From NCBI RefSeq assembly GCF_001547895.1, contig NZ_AP014627.1, positions 2,483,501 through 2,547,500 on the forward strand: 64,000 bases of DNA, written 5' to 3'. Below are positions 35,192-44,253 of the stretch, piece after piece. Numbering within the stretch: position 1 is the first letter of the stretch; each line of letters starts with the position of its first letter. A program made the translations under genes and the position numbers. The notes below the pieces were generated by a model that searched no databases, was not told the DNA's origin, and was given only the letters and a program-made list of their open reading frames with translations. Origin of the DNA: Pseudomonas sp. Os17 (GTDB lineage: Bacteria; Pseudomonadota; Gammaproteobacteria; Pseudomonadales; Pseudomonadaceae).

Positions 35192-36418
35192 ATGGAACAC
35201 AAAACCTACCAACTGCTGGAAGTGGCCAACGGCAAGCCGATCAAGATGTGGACCCAGGGCGTGCCCGTGGAAAACGAAGCCCGCCAGCAATTGATGAACA
35301 CCGCGAAGATGCCGTTCATCTTCAAGCACCTGGCAGTGATGCCCGACGTGCACCTGGGTAAGGGGTCGACCATCGGTAGCGTGATCCCCACCGTAGGCGC
35401 GATCATCCCGGCCGCGGTCGGGGTGGATATTGGTTGCGGAATGATCGCCGCCCGTACTTCGCTGACCGCCTCGGACCTGCCGGATAACCTGGCCGGATTG
35501 CGTAGCGCCATCGAGGCCGCGGTGCCTCACGGTCGTACTTCGCCCCGTAGCGGTCGCGATAAGGGCGCCTGGGGTGATGTGCCGCAGCAGACCGACCAGG
35601 CCTGGGCTGCGCTGCACCCGCGCTTCAAGGCGATCACCGATAAGTACCCGGCCCTGGCCAACAGCAACAACCGCCAGCACCTGGGAACCCTCGGCGGCGG
35701 TAACCACTTCATCGAGGTTTGCCTGGATGAAGCCAACCGGGTCTGGTTCATGCTGCACAGCGGTTCCCGTGGCGTAGGTAACGCCATCGGCAACCTGTTC
35801 ATTCATCTGGCACAGGCCGATATGCGTCAACATATCGCCAACCTGCCGGATCGTGACCTGGCCTACTTCGAGGAAGGCAGCCAACACTTCGACGATTACG
35901 TGGAAGCCGTGGCCTGGGCCCAGGATTTCGCCCGGCAGAACCGTGAGCTGATGATGCAACTGGTGATCCAGGCCACCCGCAAGGTGATCAGCAAGCCCTT
36001 CGAGGTGGCGCTGGAGGCCGTCAACTGCCACCACAACTACGTGCAGAAGGAGCGCCACTTCGGTGAAGAGGTGCTGGTGACCCGCAAGGGCGCGGTGTCG
36101 GCGAAGAAGGGCGAGCTGGGGATCATTCCGGGGTCGATGGGGGCCAAGAGCTTCATCGTTCGCGGGCTGGGTAACGAGGAGGCGTTCTGCTCCTGCAGCC
36201 ACGGCGCGGGGCGTACCATGAGCCGCACCAAGGCCAAGAACACCTTCACCCTGGCCGACCAGATCCGCGCGACCGCTCATGTGGAGTGCCGTAAGGACGA
36301 AGCGGTGATCGACGAAATCCCGATGGCCTACAAGGACATCGACCAAGTGATGCACGCCCAGCGCGAGCTGGTGGAAGTGCTGCACACCCTGCGTCAGGTG
36401 GTGTGCGTTAAGGGGTAG
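35192..36418 (+). CDS. rtcB: RtcB, GTP-dependent RNA ligase
   Basis: Joins RNA 2',3'-cyclic phosphate or 3'-phosphate ends to 5'-OH ends. The 408-residue length equals the E. coli enzyme. Metal and guanylate-site motifs are present: VGVDIGCGM (77-84) with Cys82, GGGNHFIE (168-175), and the guanylylated His337 in CSCSHGAGR. The ATG at 35192 is used because residues from MEHKTYQLLE align with the family; an upstream in-frame ATG at 35147 has no ribosome site. Four bases separate it from the next gene. Confidence 0.97.
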   Translation: MEHKTYQLLEVANGKPIKMWTQGVPVENEARQQLMNTAKMPFIFKHLAVMPDVHLGKGSTIGSVIPTVGAIIPAAVGVDIGCGMIAARTSLTASDLPDNLAGLRSAIEAAVPHGRTSPRSGRDKGAWGDVPQQTDQAWAALHPRFKAITDKYPALANSNNRQHLGTLGGGNHFIEVCLDEANRVWFMLHSGSRGVGNAIGNLFIHLAQADMRQHIANLPDRDLAYFEEGSQHFDDYVEAVAWAQDFARQNRELMMQLVIQATRKVISKPFEVALEAVNCHHNYVQKERHFGEEVLVTRKGAVSAKKGELGIIPGSMGAKSFIVRGLGNEEAFCSCSHGAGRTMSRTKAKNTFTLADQIRATAHVECRKDEAVIDEIPMAYKDIDQVMHAQRELVEVLHTLRQVVCVKG

Positions 36419-36422
36419 AACA

Positions 36423-37766
36423 ATGGACGACATGGACGCCTTGATAGCGGCGCCGCCCGGCTGGCATTACCAGCTGAGCGACTACGAAGCCCGCCGCGTG
36501 CGGGAGGTGATGGACGAATTGGATCGGCACAGCGCCTGGCTGGAACTGAGCCGCTTTGGCAACGGTTTCGTGCGTCAGGCGGCGGTGCGCCACCTGGCCG
36601 CGCTGCCTTCGGCCGAGGCCTTGGCGGCCTTGCTGGAGCGCCTCAACGATTGGGTGCCCCAGGTGCGCCTGGAGGCCGCCGCGGCGGTCGAGGGGTATCT
36701 GGCGCCAGAGCGCGCCGAGCTGCTGTTGCAAAGCCTGAAGCCGCTGCTGGCCCTGGCCGGCAAGCAACGCGCCGACCACGGCGCGACCCTGGAACGGGCG
36801 CGTTCGGTGTTGCAACTGGCCCAGGTACGCGAAGAAGTTGAAGACGCCTTTGGCGATTGCCGGGGCAAGGCCGCGCGCTTTGTCTTCGAGCTGTTGCTCG
36901 AAGGGGCGCAGGATCGGGCAGCGCTGCTGGCCCGGGCTTTGCGCCACAGCGAAGTCAGCGTGCGGCAGATGGCCGTGGATGCCTGCGCCGAGCTGCCTGC
37001 CGGGCAGGCCGTGCCCCTGCTGGAAGAGGTGATGCACAGCTGCGGTGCCAGTGTGCGGGTCAAGGCGCTGCGCTTGCTGCTGCCGTTGCTGGCCGATCCT
37101 CGCGAGTATCTGAGTCAGGCATTGCTGGACCCTTCGGGGGCCTTGCGTTGCCTGGCCCATTGGGCCGCGCCCCGTCATGGGCTGGACCCGCGCGAGGTGT
37201 TGCTGCAACGGCTGCAACAGCCGGCACCACGGAACAAGCGCGCTTGGCTGGGGCTGTTGGGGTTGGTCAAGGAACTGCAGGAGCCCATGGCCGATGTCAT
37301 GGTGCGCCAGGCCTTGGCCTCGCCGGCGCCGAGTGTGCGCCTGCTGGCCCTGCAGACCCTGGGCGAGCGTGGCATGGCCGAGCAACTGGCGGCCCTGGAC
37401 GACGCCTCGGACAAGGTCTTCAACTGCGCCCTGGGCCTGTTGCACGAGCAACCCTGGGCGGTGTTCGACGAAGCCCTGGAACAGCGTCTGGACCAGCACT
37501 GGCACGACCTGCCGAAGGCGCGGCGCTGGGCCCTGCTGGCCCTCAAGCCGGGCTGGCGCCAGCTGGAGTACCTGCTGTGGCGCCTGGGGCAGGGCGGCAG
37601 CGAAGCCGCCTATTGGCGCCAGACCCTGGCGCACTGGTGCGATAGCCGCTACGGGATGTTCGACCCGGTCACCCCCAAGCCGCTGCGCGAAGCCATGCTG
37701 CAGCGCTTGCAGGCCATGGAGGCAGCCGGTGAATTGCCCGCAGGTACAGCCCAGCGCCTGCTTTGA
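36423..37766 (+). CDS. HEAT-repeat protein in the RNA repair operon
   Basis: A 447-residue all-helical protein. Repeats with the HEAT pattern are visible: VRQAAVRHLAALPSAEALAALLERL, VPQVRLEAAAAVEGYL, VSVRQMAVDACAELPAGQAVPLLEEV, ASVRVKALRLLLPLLAD and PSVRLLALQTLGERGMAEQLAAL. Each has the conserved A/V-x-x-x-A-L-x-x-L core. There is no catalytic motif. A good ribosome site (AAGGGG) lies four bases after the rtcB stop, so it is surely co-expressed. HEAT scaffolds often bind protein or RNA; a role as adaptor for the ligase or Ro particle is inference. Confidence 0.82.
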   Translation: MDDMDALIAAPPGWHYQLSDYEARRVREVMDELDRHSAWLELSRFGNGFVRQAAVRHLAALPSAEALAALLERLNDWVPQVRLEAAAAVEGYLAPERAELLLQSLKPLLALAGKQRADHGATLERARSVLQLAQVREEVEDAFGDCRGKAARFVFELLLEGAQDRAALLARALRHSEVSVRQMAVDACAELPAGQAVPLLEEVMHSCGASVRVKALRLLLPLLADPREYLSQALLDPSGALRCLAHWAAPRHGLDPREVLLQRLQQPAPRNKRAWLGLLGLVKELQEPMADVMVRQALASPAPSVRLLALQTLGERGMAEQLAALDDASDKVFNCALGLLHEQPWAVFDEALEQRLDQHWHDLPKARRWALLALKPGWRQLEYLLWRLGQGGSEAAYWRQTLAHWCDSRYGMFDPVTPKPLREAMLQRLQAMEAAGELPAGTAQRLL

Positions 37767-37784
37767 AAAATGGAGAGCGCCTTT

Positions 37785-38429
37785 ATGCAGCCGCGGCCAC
37801 TGTTGACCCGAATAGAAGATGAACACTGCCGCGCGCTACGCCAGCAACTGAAGGAGGTGTATTGCGTCTTCGATTTTGTGCTGCTGGCGGTCGAACCCGA
37901 GGCGGTGGTGGATCAAGCCCTGCATCGCCAGGGCTTGCAGCACCTCTACCAGCACTTGATGGCCGAACGCCGCGAGCGCTGGGAGCAACTGCGCCAGGAC
38001 CCGCGCTACGCCGACGTCGGCCTGACGTCGATGCGCTGGGAGCAGGAGCGGGCGGTGCCCGAGGCGCTCAGTCAGGAGCAGGTCCGGCAGTTGGTCTGCG
38101 AAAACCTGGAGCAGCAGGAGCTGGCCTTGTACCGGGCGTTTCGCCAGCCGCCATACGGGCTGCATTTCCCCGGCGGCGCCGAGCAGGCGCGGCAGGTGTA
38201 CGGCCAATGGCTGGACCTGCTGGGGCTGGACCCCGAACAGCAGCCCCAGGTGATCAACTGGGTAGGCAACCTGGAACTGGACTGTCAGGCGCCGGACATG
38301 GGCCCGCACCTGCAGCCCTGGAGTGACTATTTCGACGAAGGCCTGGAGTGGTGGGGCGTCTGGTGCCTGACGGTGTGGAACCCCGTGCGTCGGACCCTGA
38401 GTGTGCTGGCTGCCAGCGCCACCGATTGA
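37785..38429 (+). CDS. Conserved-looking protein of unknown function in the RNA repair operon
   Basis: A 214-residue protein I do not recognise. The N-terminus is helical and charged (TRIEDEHCRALRQQLKEVYCVFDFVLLAVEPEAVVDQALHRQGLQHLYQ). A middle helical section follows (QEQVRQLVCENLEQQELALYRAF). The C-terminus is rich in aromatics (WSDYFDEGLEWWGVWCLTVWNPVRRTLSVLAAS). No signal peptide or membrane span is visible. The ATG at 37785 has GGAG nine bases upstream; an ATG at 37770 lacks a ribosome site. Gaps to neighbours are 18 and 16 bases, consistent with one operon. Confidence 0.75.
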   Translation: MQPRPLLTRIEDEHCRALRQQLKEVYCVFDFVLLAVEPEAVVDQALHRQGLQHLYQHLMAERRERWEQLRQDPRYADVGLTSMRWEQERAVPEALSQEQVRQLVCENLEQQELALYRAFRQPPYGLHFPGGAEQARQVYGQWLDLLGLDPEQQPQVINWVGNLELDCQAPDMGPHLQPWSDYFDEGLEWWGVWCLTVWNPVRRTLSVLAASATD

Positions 38430-38445
38430 ACAAGGAAAAAGGATC

Positions 38446-39234
38446 ATGGAACACCTGGAGCGTCATCCCCTGAGCAGCGCCATGCGTGAGCGGGTATTGG
38501 CCGAGCTGGCGCGGATCGAGCGCGAGCGCAATGTGCAGGTGCTGTACGCCTGCGAATCCGGCAGTCGGGCCTGGGGCTTTGCCTCCACCGACAGTGATTA
38601 CGACGTGCGTTTCGTCTACGTGGAAAAGCCCGAATGGTTCATCCAGGTGGAGGCCGGGCGCGACGTGATCGAACGTCCCCTGGACGACGAGCTGGACATC
38701 AGCGGCTGGGAACTGCGCAAGACCCTCGGGCTGTTGCGCAAGTCCAACCCGACCCTGCTGGAATGGCTGGATTCGCCCCTGGTGTATCGCAGCGAAGCGG
38801 CCGCCACCGCGCGCTTGCGGGAGCTGGCGGAGGCGTTCTACAGCCCGCCGGCGGCGCGCAATCATTATCTGTCGATGGCCAAGAAGAACTTTCGCGGTTA
38901 CCTGCAAGGCGACAGCGTGCGTTTCAAGAAGTACTTCTACGTACTACGGCCCTTGCTCGCGGTGCGCTGGATCGATCAAGGCCGCGGCCGACCGCCGATG
39001 ACCTTCGCCGACCTGCTGACCACGGTCGACCACCCACCGCTGCTGGACGAAGTGGCCGAGCTGCTGGCCTTGAAACGCAGCGCCGAGGAGTCCGCCTACG
39101 GGCCGCGACGCCCGGCACTGCACGCCTTTATCGCCGCCGAGCTGGAACGCCCGGTGCCGAAACTGGCGCGCACCCATGAAGACAATGCGTTGCTGGACGC
39201 CTACCTGCGGGAAACGGTCCGGCACTACGCCTGA
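38446..39234 (+). CDS. RlaP-type (RNA-ligase-associated) nucleotidyltransferase
   Basis: A 262-residue polymerase-beta-superfamily nucleotidyltransferase. The catalytic signature is ESGSRAWGFASTDSDYDVRFVYV, with GS at 39-40 and the metal-binding Asp51/Asp53. KPEWF and LRKSNPTLLEWLDSPLVYR are typical of the YcgL/RlaP family (PF10127 as I recall). The family is associated with RNA ligase operons and is predicted to add nucleotides to RNA ends. It sits eight bases before rtcA, supporting a role in end processing of damaged RNA. Confidence 0.88.
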   Translation: MEHLERHPLSSAMRERVLAELARIERERNVQVLYACESGSRAWGFASTDSDYDVRFVYVEKPEWFIQVEAGRDVIERPLDDELDISGWELRKTLGLLRKSNPTLLEWLDSPLVYRSEAAATARLRELAEAFYSPPAARNHYLSMAKKNFRGYLQGDSVRFKKYFYVLRPLLAVRWIDQGRGRPPMTFADLLTTVDHPPLLDEVAELLALKRSAEESAYGPRRPALHAFIAAELERPVPKLARTHEDNALLDAYLRETVRHYA

Positions 39235-39242
39235 GGAATGAA

Positions 39243-40289
39243 ATGAAACAGGAAGTCATCGAACTGGACGGCGCCATCGGCGGCGGCCAGGTACTGCGCA
39301 GCGCCTTGAGCTTATCGATGCTTAGCGGCAAGACCCTGCGTATCCATAATATTCGTGCCCGGCGCAGCCGCCCGGGGCTGCTGCGCCAGCACCTGACGGC
39401 GGTGCAGGCGGCGGCCCAGGTGTGCGGCGCCAAGACCTCGGGGGTCGAACTCGGCTCCCAGGCCCTGACCTTCGAGCCGGGGCCGATCCGTGGCGGCGAC
39501 TACCGCTTCGCCATCGGCACCGCTGGCAGTTGCACCCTGGTGCTGCAGACCCTGCTGCCGGCCTTGTTGTACGCGCCGCAGCCCAGCCGCGTGAGCATCA
39601 GTGGCGGCACCCACAACCCCCTGGCGCCACCGGTGGATTTTCTCCAGCAGGCCTGGCTGCCGTTACTGCGGCGCATGGGCGGGCGGGTCGAGCTGCAACT
39701 GCTGCGCCACGGTTTTGTCCCGGCCGGCGGTGGTGAGCTGGAGGCCTTTGTCCAGCCTTCGGTGTTGCAGCCCCTGCACCTGGAGGCGCGTGGCGCACTG
39801 CTGGGGCGTCGGGCCTGGGCGCTGAGCGCGGGCCTGCCCGAGCATGTGGCGGAGCGCGAGTTGCGCCGGGTGCACAATCGCCTGGAACTGCCACGGGAGC
39901 ACCTCACCCCGGTGCAGCTGGATGAACAATACGGCCCGGGCAATGTGCTGTTGCTGGAGTACACCTTTGAACACCTGACCGAGCTGTTTTGCGGCTTCGG
40001 TCAGAACAGCCTGCGGGCGGAGAAGGTCGCTGACCTTGCCATCGATCAGGCTCGGGACTGGTTGGATTCCGGCGCCGCGGTGGCCGAGCACCTGGCCGAT
40101 CAACTGTTGCTGCCCATGGCCCTGGCCGGCGGCGGCAGTTTCACCACGCCGCGCATGACCGAGCACCTGGAAAGCAATATCCGCGTGATCGAGGCGTTCC
40201 TGCCGGTGCGCATCCAGACACAGACGGGCAATGCGCAGGCGCTGCGGGTCGAGTGTCTGGCCCGCCACGGCAATGAGTCCGCCACCTGA
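39243..40289 (+). CDS. rtcA: RtcA, RNA 3'-terminal phosphate cyclase
   Basis: Converts RNA 3'-phosphates to 2',3'-cyclic phosphates by adenylylation, complementing RtcB. The 348-residue protein has the family N-terminus IELDGAIGGGQVLRSALSLSMLSGK and RRSRPGLLRQHLTAV. The AMP-accepting His308 is in TEHLESNIRV. The ribosome site GAGGAA precedes the ATG. It is the last gene of the operon; the downstream M50-like gene is 173 bases away. Confidence 0.97.
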   Translation: MKQEVIELDGAIGGGQVLRSALSLSMLSGKTLRIHNIRARRSRPGLLRQHLTAVQAAAQVCGAKTSGVELGSQALTFEPGPIRGGDYRFAIGTAGSCTLVLQTLLPALLYAPQPSRVSISGGTHNPLAPPVDFLQQAWLPLLRRMGGRVELQLLRHGFVPAGGGELEAFVQPSVLQPLHLEARGALLGRRAWALSAGLPEHVAERELRRVHNRLELPREHLTPVQLDEQYGPGNVLLLEYTFEHLTELFCGFGQNSLRAEKVADLAIDQARDWLDSGAAVAEHLADQLLLPMALAGGGSFTTPRMTEHLESNIRVIEAFLPVRIQTQTGNAQALRVECLARHGNESAT

Positions 40290-40329
40290 TCGCCATCGGG
40301 GCCGGCATTGCCCGGCGCTCCTCATCCCT

Positions 40330-40412
40330 CAGGAGCTGGCTTGCCCGTGGAAGCGGCCCTGACATCGCCGCAGGACTCAAGGGCTGCTTCGCTGGCACAC
40401 CGTCTCCCACGG
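40330..40412. repeat. Degenerate REP unit after rtcA
   Basis: CAGGAGCTGGCTTGCCCGTGG near 40330 and GCTGCTTCGCTGGC followed by CTCCCACGGG near 40383-40412 resemble the two halves of the GTAGGAGCTGGC REP family, with mismatches. It marks the 3' end of the repair operon. Confidence 0.5.
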
Positions 40413-40462
40413 GGGGCGGCGTTGCCGGATAATGCCCGGCTTCACGTTCGGAGAAGTACGCA

Positions 40463-41575
40463 ATGGATCGCAACAGCTGGCTCAAGGCCTTGAACAAACT
40501 GCTGACGCTGGTGCAGCACCTGGTGGTGCTCGGCGGCTTTTTTCTCGCCGCGCTGTTACTGGGGTTCACCATCAAGTCCGAGTGGCAGCCCTTTCTGGCG
40601 GTCTTCCTGGCCTCGCTGCTGATGATCATCGGCGTGATGGTGCATGAGGGCGGGCACTACCTGGGAGCCCGCTGCTGCGGGATGCCGGTGTTGCAGGCGC
40701 GGATCGCCGCGGTGGAGGTGCAGGTGTTGCGCCGCGGCTGGCGCCTGCGCTGGTCGCCGCAGCTCAAGCGCAATCGCCTGGGGGGCTATGTGATGGCGGC
40801 GAGCAACCTGCAACGGCCGTTGCGTCGGCAATGGATGCTGATGGCCCTCGGCGGGCCGCTGCTGAATCTGCTGGTGGCGGGCATGGCCCTGGCGCTCGGG
40901 CTGTACTGGCAAGGGGTGCCCGGGGCCCTGGCTTTGGCCTTTGCCATCATCAATCTGGTGCTGGGGGTGGGTAATCTGCTGCCGGCCTGGCAGGTATTGC
41001 CCAGCGACGGCATGTTGGCGCTGGGGTGGTACCTGCACCGCGACGATCAACGTCCGGAGCTGGCCCAGGCGCGTCTGCTGGCCCTGACCGTGGCCGGGGT
41101 GCCCAGCGCGCAACTGCCGGCCCGGGACCTCGACCTGCTGGCCCAGGGCGCCATGCCCGGCCCTCTGGTTGCCTTCGGCTACCGGCTCAATGCAAGGCAG
41201 GACCAGGGCGACTGGTCCGGGGTTCTGCAGATGGAGCAGGAGCTGGACCAGCTGCTTGCCGCCCGGGCCGGGGAGTTGACCGGCATGAGCGGCCTGATCG
41301 AGCTGTTGCGTGGCGAGCTGGGTTTCAGCCGGGCCTACCTGCAGCGCGACGCCGGGCTGCTCAAGGGCCTGTCGATGAGTGCCGATGTCGACTGGTTTAC
41401 GCCCTGGTTGCGGCCGCGCTGCCAGGCATTGGCGGCCATCCTTGCAGGTGATCATCGGCAGGGCGAGGCCTATGTGCAGCAAGCGCTGCAGGCGGCGGAT
41501 AACTGCGTGGTGCGCTCCCAGGGGTGCAGCGAAGCCTTGCTGGCCGCACACCTGCGGGCCCTGGCGCAGCCGTAG
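40463..41575 (+). CDS. M50-like (site-2 protease-type) membrane protein
   Basis: A 370-residue protein. Hydrophobic spans near 15-35 and 45-60 lead into HEGGH (61-65), an HExxH-type zinc motif. Further spans follow (129-150, 156-172), and NLLPAWQVLPSDGML (171-185) resembles the second S2P motif with a possible zinc ligand Asp182. The C-terminal half is soluble and helical, possibly TPR-like (CQALAAILAGDHRQGEAYVQQALQAADN). It may be a rhomboid/S2P-style regulatory protease; the substrate is unknown. Confidence 0.7.
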   Translation: MDRNSWLKALNKLLTLVQHLVVLGGFFLAALLLGFTIKSEWQPFLAVFLASLLMIIGVMVHEGGHYLGARCCGMPVLQARIAAVEVQVLRRGWRLRWSPQLKRNRLGGYVMAASNLQRPLRRQWMLMALGGPLLNLLVAGMALALGLYWQGVPGALALAFAIINLVLGVGNLLPAWQVLPSDGMLALGWYLHRDDQRPELAQARLLALTVAGVPSAQLPARDLDLLAQGAMPGPLVAFGYRLNARQDQGDWSGVLQMEQELDQLLAARAGELTGMSGLIELLRGELGFSRAYLQRDAGLLKGLSMSADVDWFTPWLRPRCQALAAILAGDHRQGEAYVQQALQAADNCVVRSQGCSEALLAAHLRALAQP

Positions 41576-41748
41576 CGCGCCGCTGCGCCGGGCGCAGTTC
41601 TTCGCAGCGCTTGTCCGGTGAGGCGCCCCGGAGACGAGGCCGGGCTCTTGGGCCGCTTTGCCGGCGAGAGTGAAAGTCATCGGTATACGAGCGTAAAACT
41701 CTTATACTCCGGCGCCTTATTTTCCCTAGCCAGCAAGAGGAACGCCCC

Positions 41749-42042
41749 GTGGCCAACGAACCGGATCAGGATTTCTACAACCGCGCCGACGCCATCATCG
41801 AGTTGACCAACTCCCATATCGCCGACAGCAGCCGCGGCAAGGCCAGTGCGTCGCTGATGTACGCCAACGCGCGCTTCAGTGCCTGGGTCAGCGCCTGCGG
41901 TTGCCGCAATGCCGAGGAACTGACAGCGGCCAAGCAGCAGGCAGTGGACTATTTCCTGGAGGAGTTCCGCCTGATGCTCGAAGAGAACCTCAACGATTAC
42001 ATCGAGAACTTCCCGCGCTACATGAGCGGCAAGCAGGACTGA
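41749..42042 (+). CDS. DUF3144 small protein
   Basis: A 97-residue acidic protein starting with GTG after AAGAGG. The sequence DQDFYNRADAIIELTNSHIADSS and MYANARFSAWVSACG, and the C-terminal EEFRLMLEENLNDYIENFPRY, match the DUF3144 family, common in gamma-proteobacteria and of unknown function. A TATACT-like -10 sequence lies about 40 bases upstream. It is a single gene with its own apparent promoter. Confidence 0.88.
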   Translation: MANEPDQDFYNRADAIIELTNSHIADSSRGKASASLMYANARFSAWVSACGCRNAEELTAAKQQAVDYFLEEFRLMLEENLNDYIENFPRYMSGKQD

Positions 42043-42159
42043 AAGGTCGAGCGCCGTCGCTGAGTCAGCGGCGGATTGTGTGACCTGCGTCACTCTTTGC
42101 TCAAGTGATCCATGCTCCTGGTCGATAAGCTCTGAATGCCTATTGATATGGAGTTCGTC

Positions 42160-44178
42160 ATGGCCTTGCTACCGGTTCGTCTGTCTCATCGTTTGACCCT
42201 CGGCAGTGTGTTGCTGTTGCTGTTCACGGCGTTGGCGGTTTTTGCCGTGATGACCCTGCGGGGGCAGCCCAGAGTGGTGGAGGCGAGCTCGGCATTGATC
42301 GAACAGACCGGCAGCGCCATCGTCCGCCAACTGGCCTTGCAGTTGGCGGGGATCGAGGGCGTGACCGCCAGCATGGCCCACCTGGTGGAAGGGCTGCCCA
42401 AGGAGCAGGCGTTGTTCATGGCCACCTTGCCCAAGGTGATCGACCATGAAGGCGACAAGGCGATTGCCGGCGGCGGCATCTGGCCGGAGCCCGATGCCTT
42501 CGCGGCGGGCGTCGAGCGCCGCAGCTTCTTCTGGGCTCGCAGCGACGCCGGGCCCCTGGCGTTCTCCGATGACTACAACGCCGCCGGCAGCGCCGGCTAT
42601 CACCATGAAGCCTGGTACACCGGCGCCCGCAACAGCGCGCCCGGGCGCTGCCTGTGGTCCGAGGCCTATCAGGACCCGGTGACCCGGGTGCCGATGACCA
42701 CCTGCAGCGTGCCGTATCGCCAGGATGGCCGCTTTGCCGGGGTTGCCACCGTCGACCTGCGCCTGGATGACCTGGCGCGTTTCCTCAAGGAGCAGGGCGC
42801 GGTCACCGGCGGTTATGCCTTCGCCCTGGATCAGGCCGGCAACGTGCTGTATTTCCCCGAGGCCCAGGCCGGTGCCGACGGGCAGATGTTCAGCTTCGAG
42901 GCCCTGAGCAAACAGCAGCCCTGGCTCCGTCCGGTGGCCGAGGCCCTGGGCAGGGCCGCGGGCAGCCCCGGCCAGGTGCGCAGCCTGGACCTTGAGCAGG
43001 ATGGTCGGCTGCAGGAAGCGGCGCGGGTCAGTCTGTTCAGCATGCCCGGCAGTGGCTGGACCATCGGCCTGGTGACCCCGGAGCAGAAGGTCACCGGCCT
43101 GGCCCGGGCCATGACCACCGAGATCCTGGTGTTTCTCCTGCCATTGCTGGCCCTGCTGTTGTTCTTCGCCTGGCTGGGCGGCCACCGGTTGATTGCCCAG
43201 CTGGAAGAAACCACCCGGCAGATCGATGCCCTGGGCAGTGGCCAGGCCAGCGACAACGCCGAACTGCACGTGGCGCGGGCCGATGAGATCGGCGCCTTGC
43301 GCGGCGCGGTCAACCGCTACGCCGGACAGTTGCGGCAGATGCTGCAGAAGATCGCCAGCGAAGCCCGGCAGCTGCAGAACGAGGCCGGGCGCCTGGGCGA
43401 GTTGAGCGGCACCCTGGCCCAGCGCGCCGAGCAGCAGCGCCAGGAAAACACCCAGTTGGCCACGGCCATTACCCAGATGTCCTCCAGTGCCCTGGAAGTG
43501 GCGCAGAACACCAACAACTGCGCCGACACCGCCCGCCAGTCCCTGGTGGTGGTGCAGGATGGCCAGCAGCGGGTCGCGGCCAACAGTCAGTCGATCCAGC
43601 AGTTATCCACGGAAATGGCCGAGGCGGCGGCGGTGATCCAGCGCCTGGAGCAGGACAGCCAGCAGGTCGGCGCGGTGCTGGACGTGATCAAGGCCATCTC
43701 CGAGCAGACCAACCTGCTGGCCCTCAACGCCGCCATCGAGGCGGCCCGGGCCGGCGAGCAGGGCCGCGGCTTTGCCGTGGTGGCGGATGAAGTGCGGACC
43801 CTGGCCGGTCGGACCCAGACCTCGGCCAACGAGATCAGCGGCATGATCAGCGACCTGCAGCAGGCCTCACGCCAGGCGGTGCAGGCGATCCAGGCCGGTG
43901 AATCGCGTACCCGCGAAGCGGTGGGCGAGGCGTCCGGAGCCTCGGATGCCCTGTCGAGCACGGTCACCAGCTTCGACGATATTTCCCAGCGCGCGCAGCA
44001 GATCGCCGTGGCCGCGCAGCAGCAGAGCCATGTGACCCAGGAGATCAACGAACTGGCGGTGCGCATCCACGGCATCAGCGAGGACAACGCCCGGGACGCC
44101 CAGGCCCTGGACAAGGTCAGCGAGGCCATGCAGGCCCTGTCCGGGCGCTTGTCGCACCTGAGCCAGGGCCACAGCTGA
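42160..44178 (+). CDS. Methyl-accepting chemotaxis protein with periplasmic Cache-type sensor
   Basis: A 672-residue chemoreceptor. It has a transmembrane span near the N-terminus ([22 protein letters not shown]), a large periplasmic domain of dCache style ([48 protein letters not shown]) and a second span ([21 protein letters not shown]). A HAMP segment and a signalling domain with [20 protein letters not shown] follow. The ATG at 42160 has GGAG upstream and is preferred to in-frame ATGs at 42136 and 42148. The ligand is unknown. Confidence 0.93.
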   Translation: MALLPVRLSHRLTLGSVLLLLFTALAVFAVMTLRGQPRVVEASSALIEQTGSAIVRQLALQLAGIEGVTASMAHLVEGLPKEQALFMATLPKVIDHEGDKAIAGGGIWPEPDAFAAGVERRSFFWARSDAGPLAFSDDYNAAGSAGYHHEAWYTGARNSAPGRCLWSEAYQDPVTRVPMTTCSVPYRQDGRFAGVATVDLRLDDLARFLKEQGAVTGGYAFALDQAGNVLYFPEAQAGADGQMFSFEALSKQQPWLRPVAEALGRAAGSPGQVRSLDLEQDGRLQEAARVSLFSMPGSGWTIGLVTPEQKVTGLARAMTTEILVFLLPLLALLLFFAWLGGHRLIAQLEETTRQIDALGSGQASDNAELHVARADEIGALRGAVNRYAGQLRQMLQKIASEARQLQNEAGRLGELSGTLAQRAEQQRQENTQLATAITQMSSSALEVAQNTNNCADTARQSLVVVQDGQQRVAANSQSIQQLSTEMAEAAAVIQRLEQDSQQVGAVLDVIKAISEQTNLLALNAAIEAARAGEQGRGFAVVADEVRTLAGRTQTSANEISGMISDLQQASRQAVQAIQAGESRTREAVGEASGASDALSSTVTSFDDISQRAQQIAVAAQQQSHVTQEINELAVRIHGISEDNARDAQALDKVSEAMQALSGRLSHLSQGHS

Positions 44179-44184
44179 AGACTC

Positions 44185-44216
44185 ACTCACCCGGGCCGCC
44201 GGCGGTCCGGGTGAGT
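44185..44216. terminator. Hairpin after the chemoreceptor gene
   Basis: ACTCACCCGG (44185-44194) and CCGGGTGAGT (44207-44216) form a 10-base perfect stem around a GC-rich loop that can pair further. It lies 6 bases after the stop and ends in GTTTCA. It sits between convergent genes and could serve both strands. Confidence 0.65.
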
Positions 44217-44253
44217 TTCAACTCCCTCTGCGGGGCGCTGTCGTCGCCCCGAT

